Source: an uncultured Bacteroidales bacterium
Lineage (GTDB): Bacteria; Bacteroidota; Bacteroidia; Bacteroidales; P3
Reading direction: 5' to 3'
Length of the DNA: 64,000 nucleotides
Assembly: GCA_900316965.1 (NCBI GenBank)
Contig: ONEY01000005.1
Span: forward strand, 43,160-107,159
Each line of letters begins with the position of its first letter. Positions within the stretch are counted from its first letter, which is position 1. The position numbers and the translations under genes are program-made. Below are positions 17,652 through 27,452 of this stretch, one piece after another. The notes beneath the pieces are model-generated. The model was not told the origin of the DNA. It was given only the letters and a program-made list of their open reading frames with translations, and did not search any database.

Positions 17652-18398
17652 TTATTGATTCATCATGCCCGCTTGATCAATAAAGTCCAGCAAAGCCTTA
17701 GAGATAGCCACATTGTCCTTTTTAGGGTAACGTATCTTGGTGAATATCTGGGCAAGATTGTCAGTTTTATTTTGGCGCACCATCTCTTGGTTGAATGGAA
17801 ACTCTTCTCTGATACGATGAACCCGATTGATGTCGTCATCGCTATATTCATGATATTTCTCATAGTGTACAATGCCGTCAAGAGGCAAACGCTCACTAAG
17901 ATTGGGTTGTTGATCAGGATAGCCCATTGCCAATGTGATGACAGGCACAACACCTTTAGGTAAACTCAATTCCTTTGCGATGGCAGCAGTGTTGTACATC
18001 ACAGTACCTAAATAGCAAAAACCTAGGCCTTCGCTCTCTGCGGCAACACAGATGTTTTGGGCTGCCAAAGAGGCATCAACAGTTCCCGACATTAGCCATA
18101 GAAAATTGTCATATGGTTCATCGCACCCACGGAGACGACACCAATGGTGATAACGGTTTACGTCGACACAGATAGTTAAAAACAAAGGCGCTGTGCCACA
18201 TTGGCCAAAATGTAGCTTTGACAATGCCGCCACATTGTCAGGCTCACGAGTTACAACAAAACTATATATCTGCATATTGCCAGTGTTTGATGCCCTGCCG
18301 CCACATTCCAAAATACGGTAAAGCTTATCTTGTTCTATAGCTTTGGACTTGAAAACACGCACACTGCGATGATTATTCAACAATTCGATAGTATTCAT
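17652..18398 (-). CDS. Nitroreductase-family NAD(P)H:flavin oxidoreductase
   Basis: The 248-residue protein starts with the FMN-binding HRSVRVF motif (residues 9-16) and has GRASNTGNMQIYSFVV. The middle reads AAQNICVAAESEGLGFCYLG, followed by the family VPVITLAMGYP motif. The C-terminal arm (about 190-248) resembles the NfsA/FRP group. It should bind FMN and reduce nitro-compounds or flavins with NAD(P)H in the cytoplasm. It is the first gene of a six-gene minus-strand run and faces the divergent NusG-trk operon across 375 bp. Confidence 0.88.
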   Translation of the reverse strand: MNTIELLNNHRSVRVFKSKAIEQDKLYRILECGGRASNTGNMQIYSFVVTREPDNVAALSKLHFGQCGTAPLFLTICVDVNRYHHWCRLRGCDEPYDNFLWLMSGTVDASLAAQNICVAAESEGLGFCYLGTVMYNTAAIAKELSLPKGVVPVITLAMGYPDQQPNLSERLPLDGIVHYEKYHEYSDDDINRVHRIREEFPFNQEMVRQNKTDNLAQIFTKIRYPKKDNVAISKALLDFIDQAGMMNQ

Positions 18399-18773
18399 CT
18401 AAAGATAGTTATAAAATATTTTAATATCACATACTCATATTGTGAATGTGATAGTTATTAATGAAAAACTATTACAAAAATAACAATTCAATTCTGTGTT
18501 TTTTGTTATTTATAACGTCGACGTCATATTATTATTATAATATACCAACAAAATTAGTTATTCTTAGTTCTCTAGGATTGTAATGCACAGTTAATTGCCT
18601 AATGCAAAATGCCTCACAAAACCATAATATATATGGCTCTCCGTCCAAGCCCAAAAACAAAAAAAATCATTTTTTATTTAGAGCCTACCAAATCTTATTT
18701 AATATGGACACTATAGAATTTTTTTCTGTATTTTTGCAAATTCATTCGGAACCTCAATAACAACAAGAAACAC
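18399..18773. other. Divergent promoter region
   Basis: This AT-rich interval separates the nitroreductase run (minus) and the NusG-trk operon (plus). Apart from the -7 element listed at 18729 I see no gene, terminator or long repeat. Confidence 0.5.
18729..18736 (+). promoter_or_regulatory. -7 element upstream of the NusG paralogue
   Basis: TATTTTTG matches TAnnTTTG and lies 38 bp before the ATG. A clear -33 element is not visible. The predicted leader of about 30 nt is short for an antitermination leader, so any NusG target site would have to lie elsewhere. Confidence 0.5.
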
Positions 18774-19334
18774 ATGTTAACATCAAATCCTCAATGGGTT
18801 GCAATATATACTAATCCCCGATGGGAAAAGAAAACCGCAGATAATCTTCGTCGTGCCGGTTATGAGGTATATCTACCTTTACGTCGTGAGTTGCACTCAT
18901 GGAGTGACCGTAAAAAATGGGTTGAGGTACCTTTAATAAAGTCTTATGTTTTTGCCAAACTAACAAAATTTCAAGAGATTCCCATACGCAATATCCCCGG
19001 AGTGGCTTTCTTGGTAAAGTTCAAACAAGATGTCGCTGTCATACCCGACAACGAGATACAGATGATGAAAGATTTTCTTGCCGCCGAAATTGCTGTCCAG
19101 ATACGCTCAACCGAAATGCTTCAACGAGGAAGGCATGTACGCATCAACAGCGGTGCCCTAGAAGGACGCAAAGGTTTGTTGGTTAGCGATTGCGAGGAAG
19201 GCAATTTCGCAGTAGAAATAACAGGAATAAGCATGGCAATGATTGTCAACATAGACCAAAATATGCTCGATGTGATTGACGACGAGACAGAAGACTCTGT
19301 CAAAACTCATAGAAAAAAATACAACATTCGATAA
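18774..19334 (+). CDS. NusG-family transcription elongation factor paralogue (UpxY/LoaP type)
   Basis: The 186-residue protein has a NGN domain (about 5-105): PQWVAIYTNPRWEKKTADNL, EVYLPLRRELHSWSDRKKWVEVPL (positions about 31-54) and SYVFAKL. A KOW domain follows (about 118-165): GRHVRINSGALEGRKGLLV. The WSDR/VEVPL pattern is that of specialised NusG paralogues such as UpxY, not of the housekeeping NusG that lies with secE and rplK. UpxY proteins let RNA polymerase read through capsule operons. Here the downstream gene, 9 bp away, is trkA, followed by two trkH genes. The inference is operon-specific elongation control of potassium uptake. Confidence 0.85.
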   Translation: MLTSNPQWVAIYTNPRWEKKTADNLRRAGYEVYLPLRRELHSWSDRKKWVEVPLIKSYVFAKLTKFQEIPIRNIPGVAFLVKFKQDVAVIPDNEIQMMKDFLAAEIAVQIRSTEMLQRGRHVRINSGALEGRKGLLVSDCEEGNFAVEITGISMAMIVNIDQNMLDVIDDETEDSVKTHRKKYNIR

Positions 19335-19343
19335 TTCAAAAAC

Positions 19344-20687
19344 ATGAATATAATAATTGCAGGTGACGGCGAAGTGGGTTTCTATCTTGCGAAATCCCTT
19401 TCACAACTGGACTACAACATTACAGTTGTGGATCCTCATTCCGACCTGCTTAGCAGGCTTGAAAAGACAACAGATCTACTGGCCATTGCAGGAGACTCAA
19501 CATCTCCAAAAGTTCTTGAGGAGGCTAATGTGGCCAACTGCGACCTTTTTCTATCAGTATTGCACGACGAGTCAATCAATCTAGTCACATGCATACTTGC
19601 AAAGAAGCTGAAAGCAAAAAAAACCGTGGCGAGGATAACCAACGCCGAACTACTATCACCGCGTCATAGAGAAATGTTTCGAGATCTTGGTGTCGATGAG
19701 CTGGTATGCCCTGAACGCATTGCCGCCAAAGAGATTACCAATCTATTGAACCATACTGTAGCCACAGAGTTTTTCGACTTCAGCGGAGGCCTTCTCACCA
19801 TGTATCTTATTCGTCTTGAGAAGGAATCTCCAGTCAACGGCAAATCAGTCATGGAACTCAGTCAAATCTATTCATCGCTTCAGGTAAGAATTGTCGCCAT
19901 CCTCCGTCATGGCGAGACCGTAATACCTCACGCCGACACTATTTTTGAAGCTGGCGACATGGCCTATATCATCAGCAAAGCCAACCAGATAGACCGTGTT
20001 AAGACCTTGGCTGGAGGCGCTGATTTCGATATCCGACGCATAATGATTGCTGGCGGAGGACGTATAGGTCGTTATGCGGCGCTGACCCTTGAGGATAAAA
20101 AAAGAATAACTTTGGTTGAGCAGAACCACAATCGCTGCAAGGATTTAAGTATGGTATTGAAAAATACCTTAATCCTCAACGGTGACGCCACCGACATTGA
20201 ACTGCTCAAAGAAGAGGGTCTTGCCAACAACGATGCCTTTATAGCCGTTACCGACTCGTCAGAGACCAATGTCCTCACATGCCTTCACGCTCGCAAACTA
20301 GGTATTCGTAAAACCATTGCACTTGTTGAAAACACTGGATTCATAAACATTTCACAAGACATTGGCATTGATACCATTATTAATAAAAAATTAATCACTG
20401 CCAGCTATATTGCCCGTTTTATTGTCAAAGGCGACGCTGTGAGCAGCAAATGGCTCAGCGGCACAAACGCCGAACTCATAGAGTTTGTGGTAGGCAAACG
20501 CGCACCTGCGACACATTCGACTTTGGGAGAGTTGCGACTGCCGGCAGGCGAGGCCACAATAGGTGGAATAATACGTGGTCGCGAGACACTGCTGCCAACA
20601 CGAGAGACTCAACTGAAAGAAAAAGACAAAGTCGTAGTCTTTGCTCTTCCAAGTGCTATGGACCGAGTATCGAAACTATTTGAATAA
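19344..20687 (+). CDS. trkA: Trk potassium uptake regulatory subunit TrkA
   Basis: The 447-residue protein has the full TrkA plan: two RCK_N Rossmann domains with GDGEVG (7-12) and GGGRIG (about 237-242), each followed by an RCK_C domain. Acidic ends of the second strands (VVD near 30, LVEQ near 262) favour NAD(H) binding. TrkA forms a cytosolic gating ring on TrkH and controls K+ flux by nucleotide binding. It is encoded between the NusG paralogue and two TrkH proteins, so one ring protein may serve two membrane subunits. Confidence 0.95.
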   Translation: MNIIIAGDGEVGFYLAKSLSQLDYNITVVDPHSDLLSRLEKTTDLLAIAGDSTSPKVLEEANVANCDLFLSVLHDESINLVTCILAKKLKAKKTVARITNAELLSPRHREMFRDLGVDELVCPERIAAKEITNLLNHTVATEFFDFSGGLLTMYLIRLEKESPVNGKSVMELSQIYSSLQVRIVAILRHGETVIPHADTIFEAGDMAYIISKANQIDRVKTLAGGADFDIRRIMIAGGGRIGRYAALTLEDKKRITLVEQNHNRCKDLSMVLKNTLILNGDATDIELLKEEGLANNDAFIAVTDSSETNVLTCLHARKLGIRKTIALVENTGFINISQDIGIDTIINKKLITASYIARFIVKGDAVSSKWLSGTNAELIEFVVGKRAPATHSTLGELRLPAGEATIGGIIRGRETLLPTRETQLKEKDKVVVFALPSAMDRVSKLFE

Positions 20688-20701
20688 TGGTACGATAACC
20701 G

Positions 20702-22165
20702 ATGAAGTTCAATTTCCGACTTGCCAGCCGTATCATAGGAATGTTGCTAATTATCATGGCAGCGGCAATGACACTACCCATTGCTATATCCATTTACTAT
20801 GGTGACGGCTCGCAGTTTGGACTTCTCCTTTCAGCCATATGCATTCTAGTTTCAGGACTATTCCTCCGCAATTTTATTGGAGCAAAGCCATCCAATGTCT
20901 TGACGGAACGCGACGGGGCTCTGTTCACAGCACTTATATGGATTGTCATACCTCTCTTTGGTGCGTTGCCATACATTTTTACAAGTTCAGTAAAATCATT
21001 TACCGACGCAGCCTTTGAATCCTTTTCCGGTTTCACCACAACTGGTTCTTCGGTACTTAATGGATTAGACAATATGCCTCAAGGGTTATTGGTGTGGCGG
21101 AGCATGTCGCAATGGGTAGGTGGCATGGGACTTATATTATTTGTCATCGCGTTGCTGCGAAGACTTAACGAAGGTAGCGCCCACCTATATGAATCAGAAT
21201 TCTCTGGAACACTTCAAAGACGACTTCACCCTCGCATGTCGCTGAGTGTAATACGAATGTGGACTATATACATTGGCATGACTACATTACTATTTACCAT
21301 TCTTATGATATGCGGCAACAGCTTGGTCGACTCTCTTAGTATAGCCATGAGTACCGTTTCGACAGGAGGCTTCATGACGCATGATGCCGGTTTGGCATCC
21401 ATGTCAGCAAACTCGATGTGGGTAGTAACGCTGTTCATGGTTTTCTCCGGTATCAATCTTGCCGTGCTATTCAAGTTTTTCACAGGCCGTTGGCGTATGT
21501 TGCGCGGAGAAGAGGAATTGTGGCGATACTTACTTCTATACATTATTTCAGCTATAGTCGTGGCATTGTTTTTCTTCATAGGCGAACGGCAAGTAACAGG
21601 ACAAGCGATCCGTTTCTCCCTTTTCCATGTGGCATCGACTATATCATCGTGCGGTTTTTATACCGAAGCTCCAAGTGTATGGCCTCGTGTCGTTTCGGTT
21701 GTGTCATTCTTTCTCATTTTTATCGGAGCTTCATCAGGGTCGACAGGAGGTGGACTAAAAGTCAAGAGAATCATGATCCTGACACGCCATGTACGCAACT
21801 ACTTCACCCAAATGGTACATCCACATGCTGTGACATGTGTAAAAGTTGACGGCAAAGTGGTTGAAGAAGATTATATCAGCAAGGTTTCCGCATTCATATT
21901 TATTTACTTGACCTTTGTAGCATTCGGAGCATTTGTCCTAACGCTCTGCGGTATAGACATACCCAATGCACTTTGCACCGCCGCTGCCAATATGGGCAAC
22001 TTAGGACCATCGCCAGTACTCAACAATATAGGAGCCAATCTGGATTACGCCACACTAAAACCCGTGGCAAAATACGCAATGATCTCACTCATGCTAGCAG
22101 GTCGACTGGAAGTCTTTGCACTTATAGCTGCATTTACGCCTGCATTTTGGCGACGAAGACGATAA
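20702..22165 (+). CDS. trkH: Trk potassium uptake membrane subunit TrkH (first)
   Basis: The 487-residue integral membrane protein has the four pseudo-repeats of the SKT family. Selectivity-filter-like segments are visible as GFTTTGSSV, SVSTGGFM, TISSCGFYT and AANMGNLGPSPVL, together with WRSMSQWVGGMG and SSGSTGGGLK. It forms the K+ pore gated by TrkA. The start lies 14 bp after trkA. A paralogue follows after a 211-bp spacer. Sodium coupling or regulation cannot be read from the sequence. Confidence 0.95.
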   Translation: MKFNFRLASRIIGMLLIIMAAAMTLPIAISIYYGDGSQFGLLLSAICILVSGLFLRNFIGAKPSNVLTERDGALFTALIWIVIPLFGALPYIFTSSVKSFTDAAFESFSGFTTTGSSVLNGLDNMPQGLLVWRSMSQWVGGMGLILFVIALLRRLNEGSAHLYESEFSGTLQRRLHPRMSLSVIRMWTIYIGMTTLLFTILMICGNSLVDSLSIAMSTVSTGGFMTHDAGLASMSANSMWVVTLFMVFSGINLAVLFKFFTGRWRMLRGEEELWRYLLLYIISAIVVALFFFIGERQVTGQAIRFSLFHVASTISSCGFYTEAPSVWPRVVSVVSFFLIFIGASSGSTGGGLKVKRIMILTRHVRNYFTQMVHPHAVTCVKVDGKVVEEDYISKVSAFIFIYLTFVAFGAFVLTLCGIDIPNALCTAAANMGNLGPSPVLNNIGANLDYATLKPVAKYAMISLMLAGRLEVFALIAAFTPAFWRRRR

Positions 22166-22376
22166 CACTAAATTGTGACTTACACTCTTTAAACGCCACC
22201 TTAGTTCATACTAACAACAAAAACAAAAGAATTACTGAAAAAAAGGTTCCTAATTAAAGATTAATTGTTTAAAGATTATCTCTTGCATATAGCCAATAAA
22301 ATAATCAATTAAATCGTTATAATATATTTGTTTTATAATAACTAAATAATATTAAGGTTCGACCTTTGACTCACTA

Positions 22377-23855
22377 ATGTCCAACACAAACAAACGCATA
22401 TCAGCATACGAAATCATAGGGATTCCTCTTTTAGGAGAAGGTGTCGCTATGTTGTTGTGTGTTGTTCCATCGTTACTATATAATGACGGAGCATGGTGGC
22501 AAATGTCCATTTCATCATTGGCGGCTACTATAGCCGGAGCTCTGTTAATATTGCTTGGACGTAGAGCAGACAATAGCAAAAGAGAGAAAAAACTACTCGG
22601 AACACAATTATCCTTTATATCTGTCACTGTTGTCTGGCTTGCACTATCTTTTTTTGGAACACTGCCTTTCATCATTGGAGACTACACTGCAAGCTTCTCT
22701 GACGCATTTTTTGAGACAATGTCGGGACTGACATCCACAGGAGCAACAATTTTTTCTGACGTTGAGACTTTGCCCCCATCGCTGCTCTTCTGGCGTAGCT
22801 TAATGCAATGGTTAGGCGGCTTCGGGATAATACTTCTTGTTCTTGCTATCGTACCATCGTTAGGCATGAACAAATTCAGTCTCTACACCGCCGAGGCAAG
22901 CAACGCCGACAACACGGGGAAAACGACCACTTCTGTACGCACAACAGTTCAACGCACATTGTTTGTATACGTTACTTTAACAGCTCTATTTATTATATTG
23001 CTATCAATGTCTGGCATGACGCTATGGGAAGCCATAAACCTAACATTCACCAACATTTCTACTGGTGGTTTTTCTATTTATTCAGATAGTATTGCTAGTT
23101 TTACTCCTCTACAACAATATTTGTTAGCCATAGCCATGTTCCTTGGCGGAATAAACTTTGCCCTGTTGTACAACATTTTTACTTTTCGATGGACTCAGAT
23201 AAGACATAAGCTTGACCAGTTTGGATTCTATCTATTTACATTTGTTGCATCTTGTTTTTTTGTTGTCACAGTACTTCACTATAACGGAGGTCACCCATGG
23301 AATGAAGCACTGAGACACGGCTTTGTGCAAACTATCAGCGTGCTTACAACCACGGGCAGTGTTATTGCCGACACCAATCTATGGTGGACGCCGATACTAT
23401 TCTTATTCCTTATCCTAAGCCTTTGTGGCGGAATGGCAGGATCTACAACTGGAGGAATAAAGATAATGCGTGTACTCATATTATTCCGTAATGCGCTAAA
23501 CACACTGACAAGCAAATTACATCCCAATGCCTATAATCCCGTACGCCTCAATGGTGTACCTGTATCCAATGGTTTAATCACCAATGTCATGGTCACATTT
23601 GTAGTCTTTGCTTTCACACTTTTAATAGGTTTATTGGCGTTGATGGTATGTGGTGTTGATGCCACCGAGGCATTAGGTGCAGTGTTCGGATGCACCACCG
23701 GCTATGGGCCAGGACTTGGAGCTTCAGGTGGATTTGGCAGCTATGCCGCCTTCCCCACCATGGCCAAATGGGTTTGCAGCATACTTATGCTTCTTGGACG
23801 ACTAGAATGTTTAACTGTCTACCTTCTTGTATTGCCATCATTCTGGCGCCGATAA
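22377..23855 (+). CDS. trkH: Trk potassium uptake membrane subunit TrkH (second)
   Basis: The 492-residue paralogue has the same fold, with WRSLMQWLGGFG, GLTSTGATIF, NISTGGFSIY, TTTGSVI and GCTTGYGPGLG filter-like segments and MAGSTTGGIKIMR. It differs from the first copy across most of its length, so it is an old duplication and not a recent tandem copy. It is separated by a 211-bp AT-rich spacer without a clear terminator, so it may be transcribed separately or by read-through. A bidirectional terminator lies about 150 bp downstream. Confidence 0.93.
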   Translation: MSNTNKRISAYEIIGIPLLGEGVAMLLCVVPSLLYNDGAWWQMSISSLAATIAGALLILLGRRADNSKREKKLLGTQLSFISVTVVWLALSFFGTLPFIIGDYTASFSDAFFETMSGLTSTGATIFSDVETLPPSLLFWRSLMQWLGGFGIILLVLAIVPSLGMNKFSLYTAEASNADNTGKTTTSVRTTVQRTLFVYVTLTALFIILLSMSGMTLWEAINLTFTNISTGGFSIYSDSIASFTPLQQYLLAIAMFLGGINFALLYNIFTFRWTQIRHKLDQFGFYLFTFVASCFFVVTVLHYNGGHPWNEALRHGFVQTISVLTTTGSVIADTNLWWTPILFLFLILSLCGGMAGSTTGGIKIMRVLILFRNALNTLTSKLHPNAYNPVRLNGVPVSNGLITNVMVTFVVFAFTLLIGLLALMVCGVDATEALGAVFGCTTGYGPGLGASGGFGSYAAFPTMAKWVCSILMLLGRLECLTVYLLVLPSFWRR

Positions 23856-24001
23856 TAGAGAGAAAAAAAATGAGGAACTCTCTCAAACGATATTTCCCTC
23901 AGTTTTGAAAGCTAATCGTAATATAACCGACCATAGTCTTTCCACACCTTGAATTCAAATCCCATCCATACTTTTTTAGACATTTGACAGTATCGAATAA
24001 C

Positions 24002-24037
24002 AAAAAAGGCAGCGATTAACGCTGCCTTACTTTTTTT
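24002..24037. terminator. Bidirectional terminator between trkH and the PepSY-like gene
   Basis: AAGGCAGCG (24006-24014) pairs perfectly with CGCTGCCTT (24020-24028) around loop ATTAA, with an A-run before and a T-run just after. It serves both convergent genes. Confidence 0.85.
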
Positions 24038-24050
24038 AAAACTCAACATA

Positions 24051-25142
24051 TCATTGAACATCTCTAGGATCAAGTGGCTGAGCTAAAAGACCGATGAATT
24101 TACCAGTGTTATCAAACTCCATACGAGTATATTTCAACGTGTGGCCTGATGCTTTCTGGCTGACAACAACATAGGTGTAGGGCTTGGGTTTTTTCCCGTC
24201 AGCGCCACGATATTTTGCGTCAAACTCATATACAACCATTTTTTCAACTTTGAACTTCTCGCCTTTGAACTTCTCGTTCAAATATTTCATTATAGCGCTT
24301 GTATAACGTTCTTTAGGAAGCACCTTGCCTGTTTTTATCAGTTTTTCCTCGCTCATGCTATATACAGCCTCGAACTTGTTTTTCTGATTGTTAGCATAGT
24401 ATGCTACACATTCGTCACCAGCACGCTCAAACCAGTCAGGACCAGCACTGAGTCGGGTAGCGGGATAACGTTTAGAGAAATTGGCAGCTATGGCATCTGA
24501 TGGAGCGAAAGCCTCGACCTCAGGAACATCCTCAACTGGTTTTGGACGTTTTTTGTTAGATTTCTTAGTCTTCGAAGTCTCCTCATCCTGTGTGACATCC
24601 TCAGGGTTAGAATGAGTGTAGTAATCTTTCTTCACAACATCGGGATCAGGTGCCGTGGAGCGCTGCAACTTTCCGCGAGTGTCGAAAATCATTTCACAGT
24701 CGGCCGAACCAAGTCCTTTCTTTACGATTACCATACGATAATAGTTGTCGCCGCTCATCTCTTCAACATATTCAGTGCTACGAATACGATAACCCGGATA
24801 GTTATTGACAAAGTAAGTGTTCATCATCGTAGGGCACTCTTCCAATGCAACCGGGAAAGAACTATATTGCCAATCGCCATTAGCAGTGAAATAACAGCGG
24901 CCATTCTGACCATCTGTAACAAAGTCTGCAATATATTGACCAGGAGCCTGATACCAAGTTTTCACCTTATAAGAGTCATAGGTTTTCTCCAATGCGAGGA
25001 ATACGGACTTTGGAACTTCTGTTTCTTTAATCTTGGACTGCGACATTGCAACAAGTGGCAGAAACATCAACGTAAAGACTGAGAGTCTTAAACATTGAGA
25101 AAAAAAATTGCTTTGTACACTACTTATTCTTAGCATTTTCAT
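24051..25142 (-). CDS. Secreted protein with two PepSY-like domains
   Basis: The 363-residue protein has a signal peptide (MFLPLVAMSQS near residue 35). Two similar segments follow, at about 40-180 and 215-363. Each has the pattern of the Bacteroidetes PepSY-like/BLIP-type domain: a VPKSVFLALEKTYDSYKVKTW-type helix (positions about 43-63), then F..NGDWQYSSFPV in the first and a matching NFSKRYPATRLSAGPDWFE in the second. A Lys/Pro/Glu-rich linker (about 185-215) joins them. Such proteins are periplasmic or surface-exposed. No enzyme motif is present and no function is assigned. Confidence 0.7.
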   Translation of the reverse strand: MKMLRISSVQSNFFSQCLRLSVFTLMFLPLVAMSQSKIKETEVPKSVFLALEKTYDSYKVKTWYQAPGQYIADFVTDGQNGRCYFTANGDWQYSSFPVALEECPTMMNTYFVNNYPGYRIRSTEYVEEMSGDNYYRMVIVKKGLGSADCEMIFDTRGKLQRSTAPDPDVVKKDYYTHSNPEDVTQDEETSKTKKSNKKRPKPVEDVPEVEAFAPSDAIAANFSKRYPATRLSAGPDWFERAGDECVAYYANNQKNKFEAVYSMSEEKLIKTGKVLPKERYTSAIMKYLNEKFKGEKFKVEKMVVYEFDAKYRGADGKKPKPYTYVVVSQKASGHTLKYTRMEFDNTGKFIGLLAQPLDPRDVQ

Positions 25143-25309
25143 AATCGTTTTTTTGTTTAGTAACGCAATCAGCGTTTTTCTTGCACCTAATTCAAACTAT
25201 TCGATAACGGCACAATTAATAATATATTACGGATGAATGAAAAAATAGTTTCAAAAAATAATTACCATGGTTTGAATATCAGCAGTTCCAAACAAAACGA
25301 CAACGCTGA

Positions 25310-26605
25310 TTACTTACGGAACAAGACATCCTTACGATCGGGGCTAATGGAGACTGCCATGATCCTAACACCTGTATTACTCTCTATTGCAGAGAGATAC
25401 GCAAGCAGATTGGCCGGTAGTTTGTCATAGTTCTCGGTGTTGTTCAACGATTGTTGCCAGCCAGGATAGCTTTCGAGGAAAGGTTTAATTTCAACCTCAT
25501 TGAATTCGAAAGGTATTTCGTCTGTCTTTTGGTCATTGATGATGTAGTGGGTACACATTTTCACCTCTTCGAAGTCGTTCATGACATCGGGCTTGGTGAC
25601 AATAAGATCGGTGACACCGTTGAGCATGCAGGCATAACGCAAAGCAGGCATGTCAATCCAACCGCAGCGTCGTGCTCGGCCAGTAGTAGCTCCAAACTCA
25701 TGTCCTAGTTCGCAAAGAGTACGACCTGTAGCATCGAAAAGCTCAGTCGGGAATGGGCCGGCACCTACACGTGTACAATATGCCTTAGTGATACCCATCA
25801 CTTTACCTATTGCAGAAGGTGCGACGCCAAGTCCTGAGCAAACACCAGCAGTAATTGTCGACGAAGAAGTAACAAAAGGATAAGAACCAAAATCTATGTC
25901 AAGCATAGAACCCTGGGCTCCCTCGGCAAGAACACGCTTACCATCTTTAAGGCATTTGTTAATGAAATATTCGCTGTTGATGAGTTTAAATTTGCGGAGT
26001 GTCTCGAGCGAATCCATCCATTTAACTTCGTACTCATCAAGTGTCATGGATCCGATACGGAACTCTTCAACATTGAAGTTCAAGGTTTTTGCCATCTGAA
26101 GATGCTGAAATTTGAGCAGTTGGTATTTCTCACGGAAATCAAACTCCAACACATCACCGACCCTTATACCTGTTCTGGCTATTTTATCAGTATATGCGGG
26201 TCCTATGCCCTTAAGTGTCGAGCCAATTTTTGCATTACCTTTTGCCTGTTCATTGGCGGCGTCAAGCAGACGATGTGATGGAAGAATAAGGTGTGCCTTC
26301 TTCGAAATATATAGATTCTCCGTGGGCTCTACCGACTTCTGACGCAACGCTTCTATCTCATCTTTAAAGATTGCAGGTTCAATTAGAACGCCATTACCAA
26401 TGACATTGATTTTTTCTTTATGGAAAATTCCGGAAGGTATGATGTGGAGTACATGCTTGATACCATTGAATTCAAGAGTATGTCCTGCGTTAGGACCACC
26501 CTGAAATCGAGCTATGACATCATAATTTGGAGTCAGGACATCGACAATCTTGCCTTTACCCTCGTCACCCCACTGCAAACCTAACAAAACATCTACTTTA
26601 CTCAT
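25310..26605 (-). CDS. purA: Adenylosuccinate synthetase
   Basis: The 431-residue protein is the normal length and starts with the GTP-binding GLQWGDEGKGK loop (9-19). It also has GGPNAGHT, the GIGPAYTDKIAR segment, QGSMLDIDFGSYPFVTSS and a C-terminal GVRIMAVSISPDRKD. PurA joins IMP and aspartate with GTP hydrolysis to give adenylosuccinate, the first committed step to AMP. It appears to be a single-gene unit; the neighbour upstream on the same strand is 160 bp away. Confidence 0.98.
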   Translation of the reverse strand: MSKVDVLLGLQWGDEGKGKIVDVLTPNYDVIARFQGGPNAGHTLEFNGIKHVLHIIPSGIFHKEKINVIGNGVLIEPAIFKDEIEALRQKSVEPTENLYISKKAHLILPSHRLLDAANEQAKGNAKIGSTLKGIGPAYTDKIARTGIRVGDVLEFDFREKYQLLKFQHLQMAKTLNFNVEEFRIGSMTLDEYEVKWMDSLETLRKFKLINSEYFINKCLKDGKRVLAEGAQGSMLDIDFGSYPFVTSSSTITAGVCSGLGVAPSAIGKVMGITKAYCTRVGAGPFPTELFDATGRTLCELGHEFGATTGRARRCGWIDMPALRYACMLNGVTDLIVTKPDVMNDFEEVKMCTHYIINDQKTDEIPFEFNEVEIKPFLESYPGWQQSLNNTENYDKLPANLLAYLSAIESNTGVRIMAVSISPDRKDVLFRK

Positions 26606-26767
26606 TTCTGTATTTTTAATATATTTAATTCAATCTCAAAACAATGCATATACCAAAAAAAATTCTGATGTACACAAAAAACGTTACGAAGATACGAATA
26701 TTTTTTTATTCTCATCTATTTTTTGAGACAAAAAGAGACTTCTCGAACGTAATGCAAATGCAACATA

Positions 26768-27376
26768 TTACTTATCATGTTGTTGCTTAAACCATTCCAC
26801 AAAATCGGGAAAATCGTCAAGCGGTCGAAATCCCGCTTTGAAAGGTTCATCGGGGATAGGGCATGTGTCGAGATAACCTATCAGCGTAGAGCAATCAAAC
26901 TCACCAATCATGGCTTCCAAAGTAACATATACTCCAACAAGTTGGTCATCATCGTCCTTGACTGGATTGGGTAGAGCTACTCTAATACCAAGAATATCTG
27001 GTTCCTCTTCACTTTCAAGTTGCATAAAAAACATCTTCTTGGTTTCAAAATGATACTTGTCAAATGTAACCTTCAAATCTTTACCTTTAGGCTGTTTGAA
27101 AGCCACAAATTCCCACCAATCGACATCGGGAGCATTGTCGGTAAGCTCCACAACATAGCGGAAGAGATCCATATCACCCTCTGCCGAGAAAGTAAGAGTG
27201 CGACCTGACGGGGTTGGTTCCCCCATCTCAAAAGTCAGTCCCTCACAGTAATTGTCTAACTGGGATTGAAGTTCGTCAAGCAATGACGTCTGTTTCTGTT
27301 CGTCAAAATCACCGAGCATGGTCAGTTGCTCGTTGTTCTCCAAAAACCATTTCCAAAACAAATTGATATCGTGCAT
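26768..27376 (-). CDS. Conserved hypothetical acidic cytosolic protein
   Basis: The 202-residue protein has no signal peptide or membrane segment and is strongly acidic. It starts with an aromatic helix (INLFWKWFLENNEQL, residues 4-18), then has a VVELTDNAPDVDWWEFVAFKQP core and a late PIPDEPFKAGFRPLDDFPDF segment that ends in a helix. The opening FWxWFxxN pattern recurs in uncharacterised Bacteroidetes proteins. I do not recognise a function. Confidence 0.65.
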   Translation of the reverse strand: MHDINLFWKWFLENNEQLTMLGDFDEQKQTSLLDELQSQLDNYCEGLTFEMGEPTPSGRTLTFSAEGDMDLFRYVVELTDNAPDVDWWEFVAFKQPKGKDLKVTFDKYHFETKKMFFMQLESEEEPDILGIRVALPNPVKDDDDQLVGVYVTLEAMIGEFDCSTLIGYLDTCPIPDEPFKAGFRPLDDFPDFVEWFKQQHDK

Positions 27377-27452
27377 AGTATGTAGAAAAAAATTAGTTAG
27401 TAGTTGAATTGTTTGAAAAAAATGATAATCGACAAAACATTAAATATGATTA

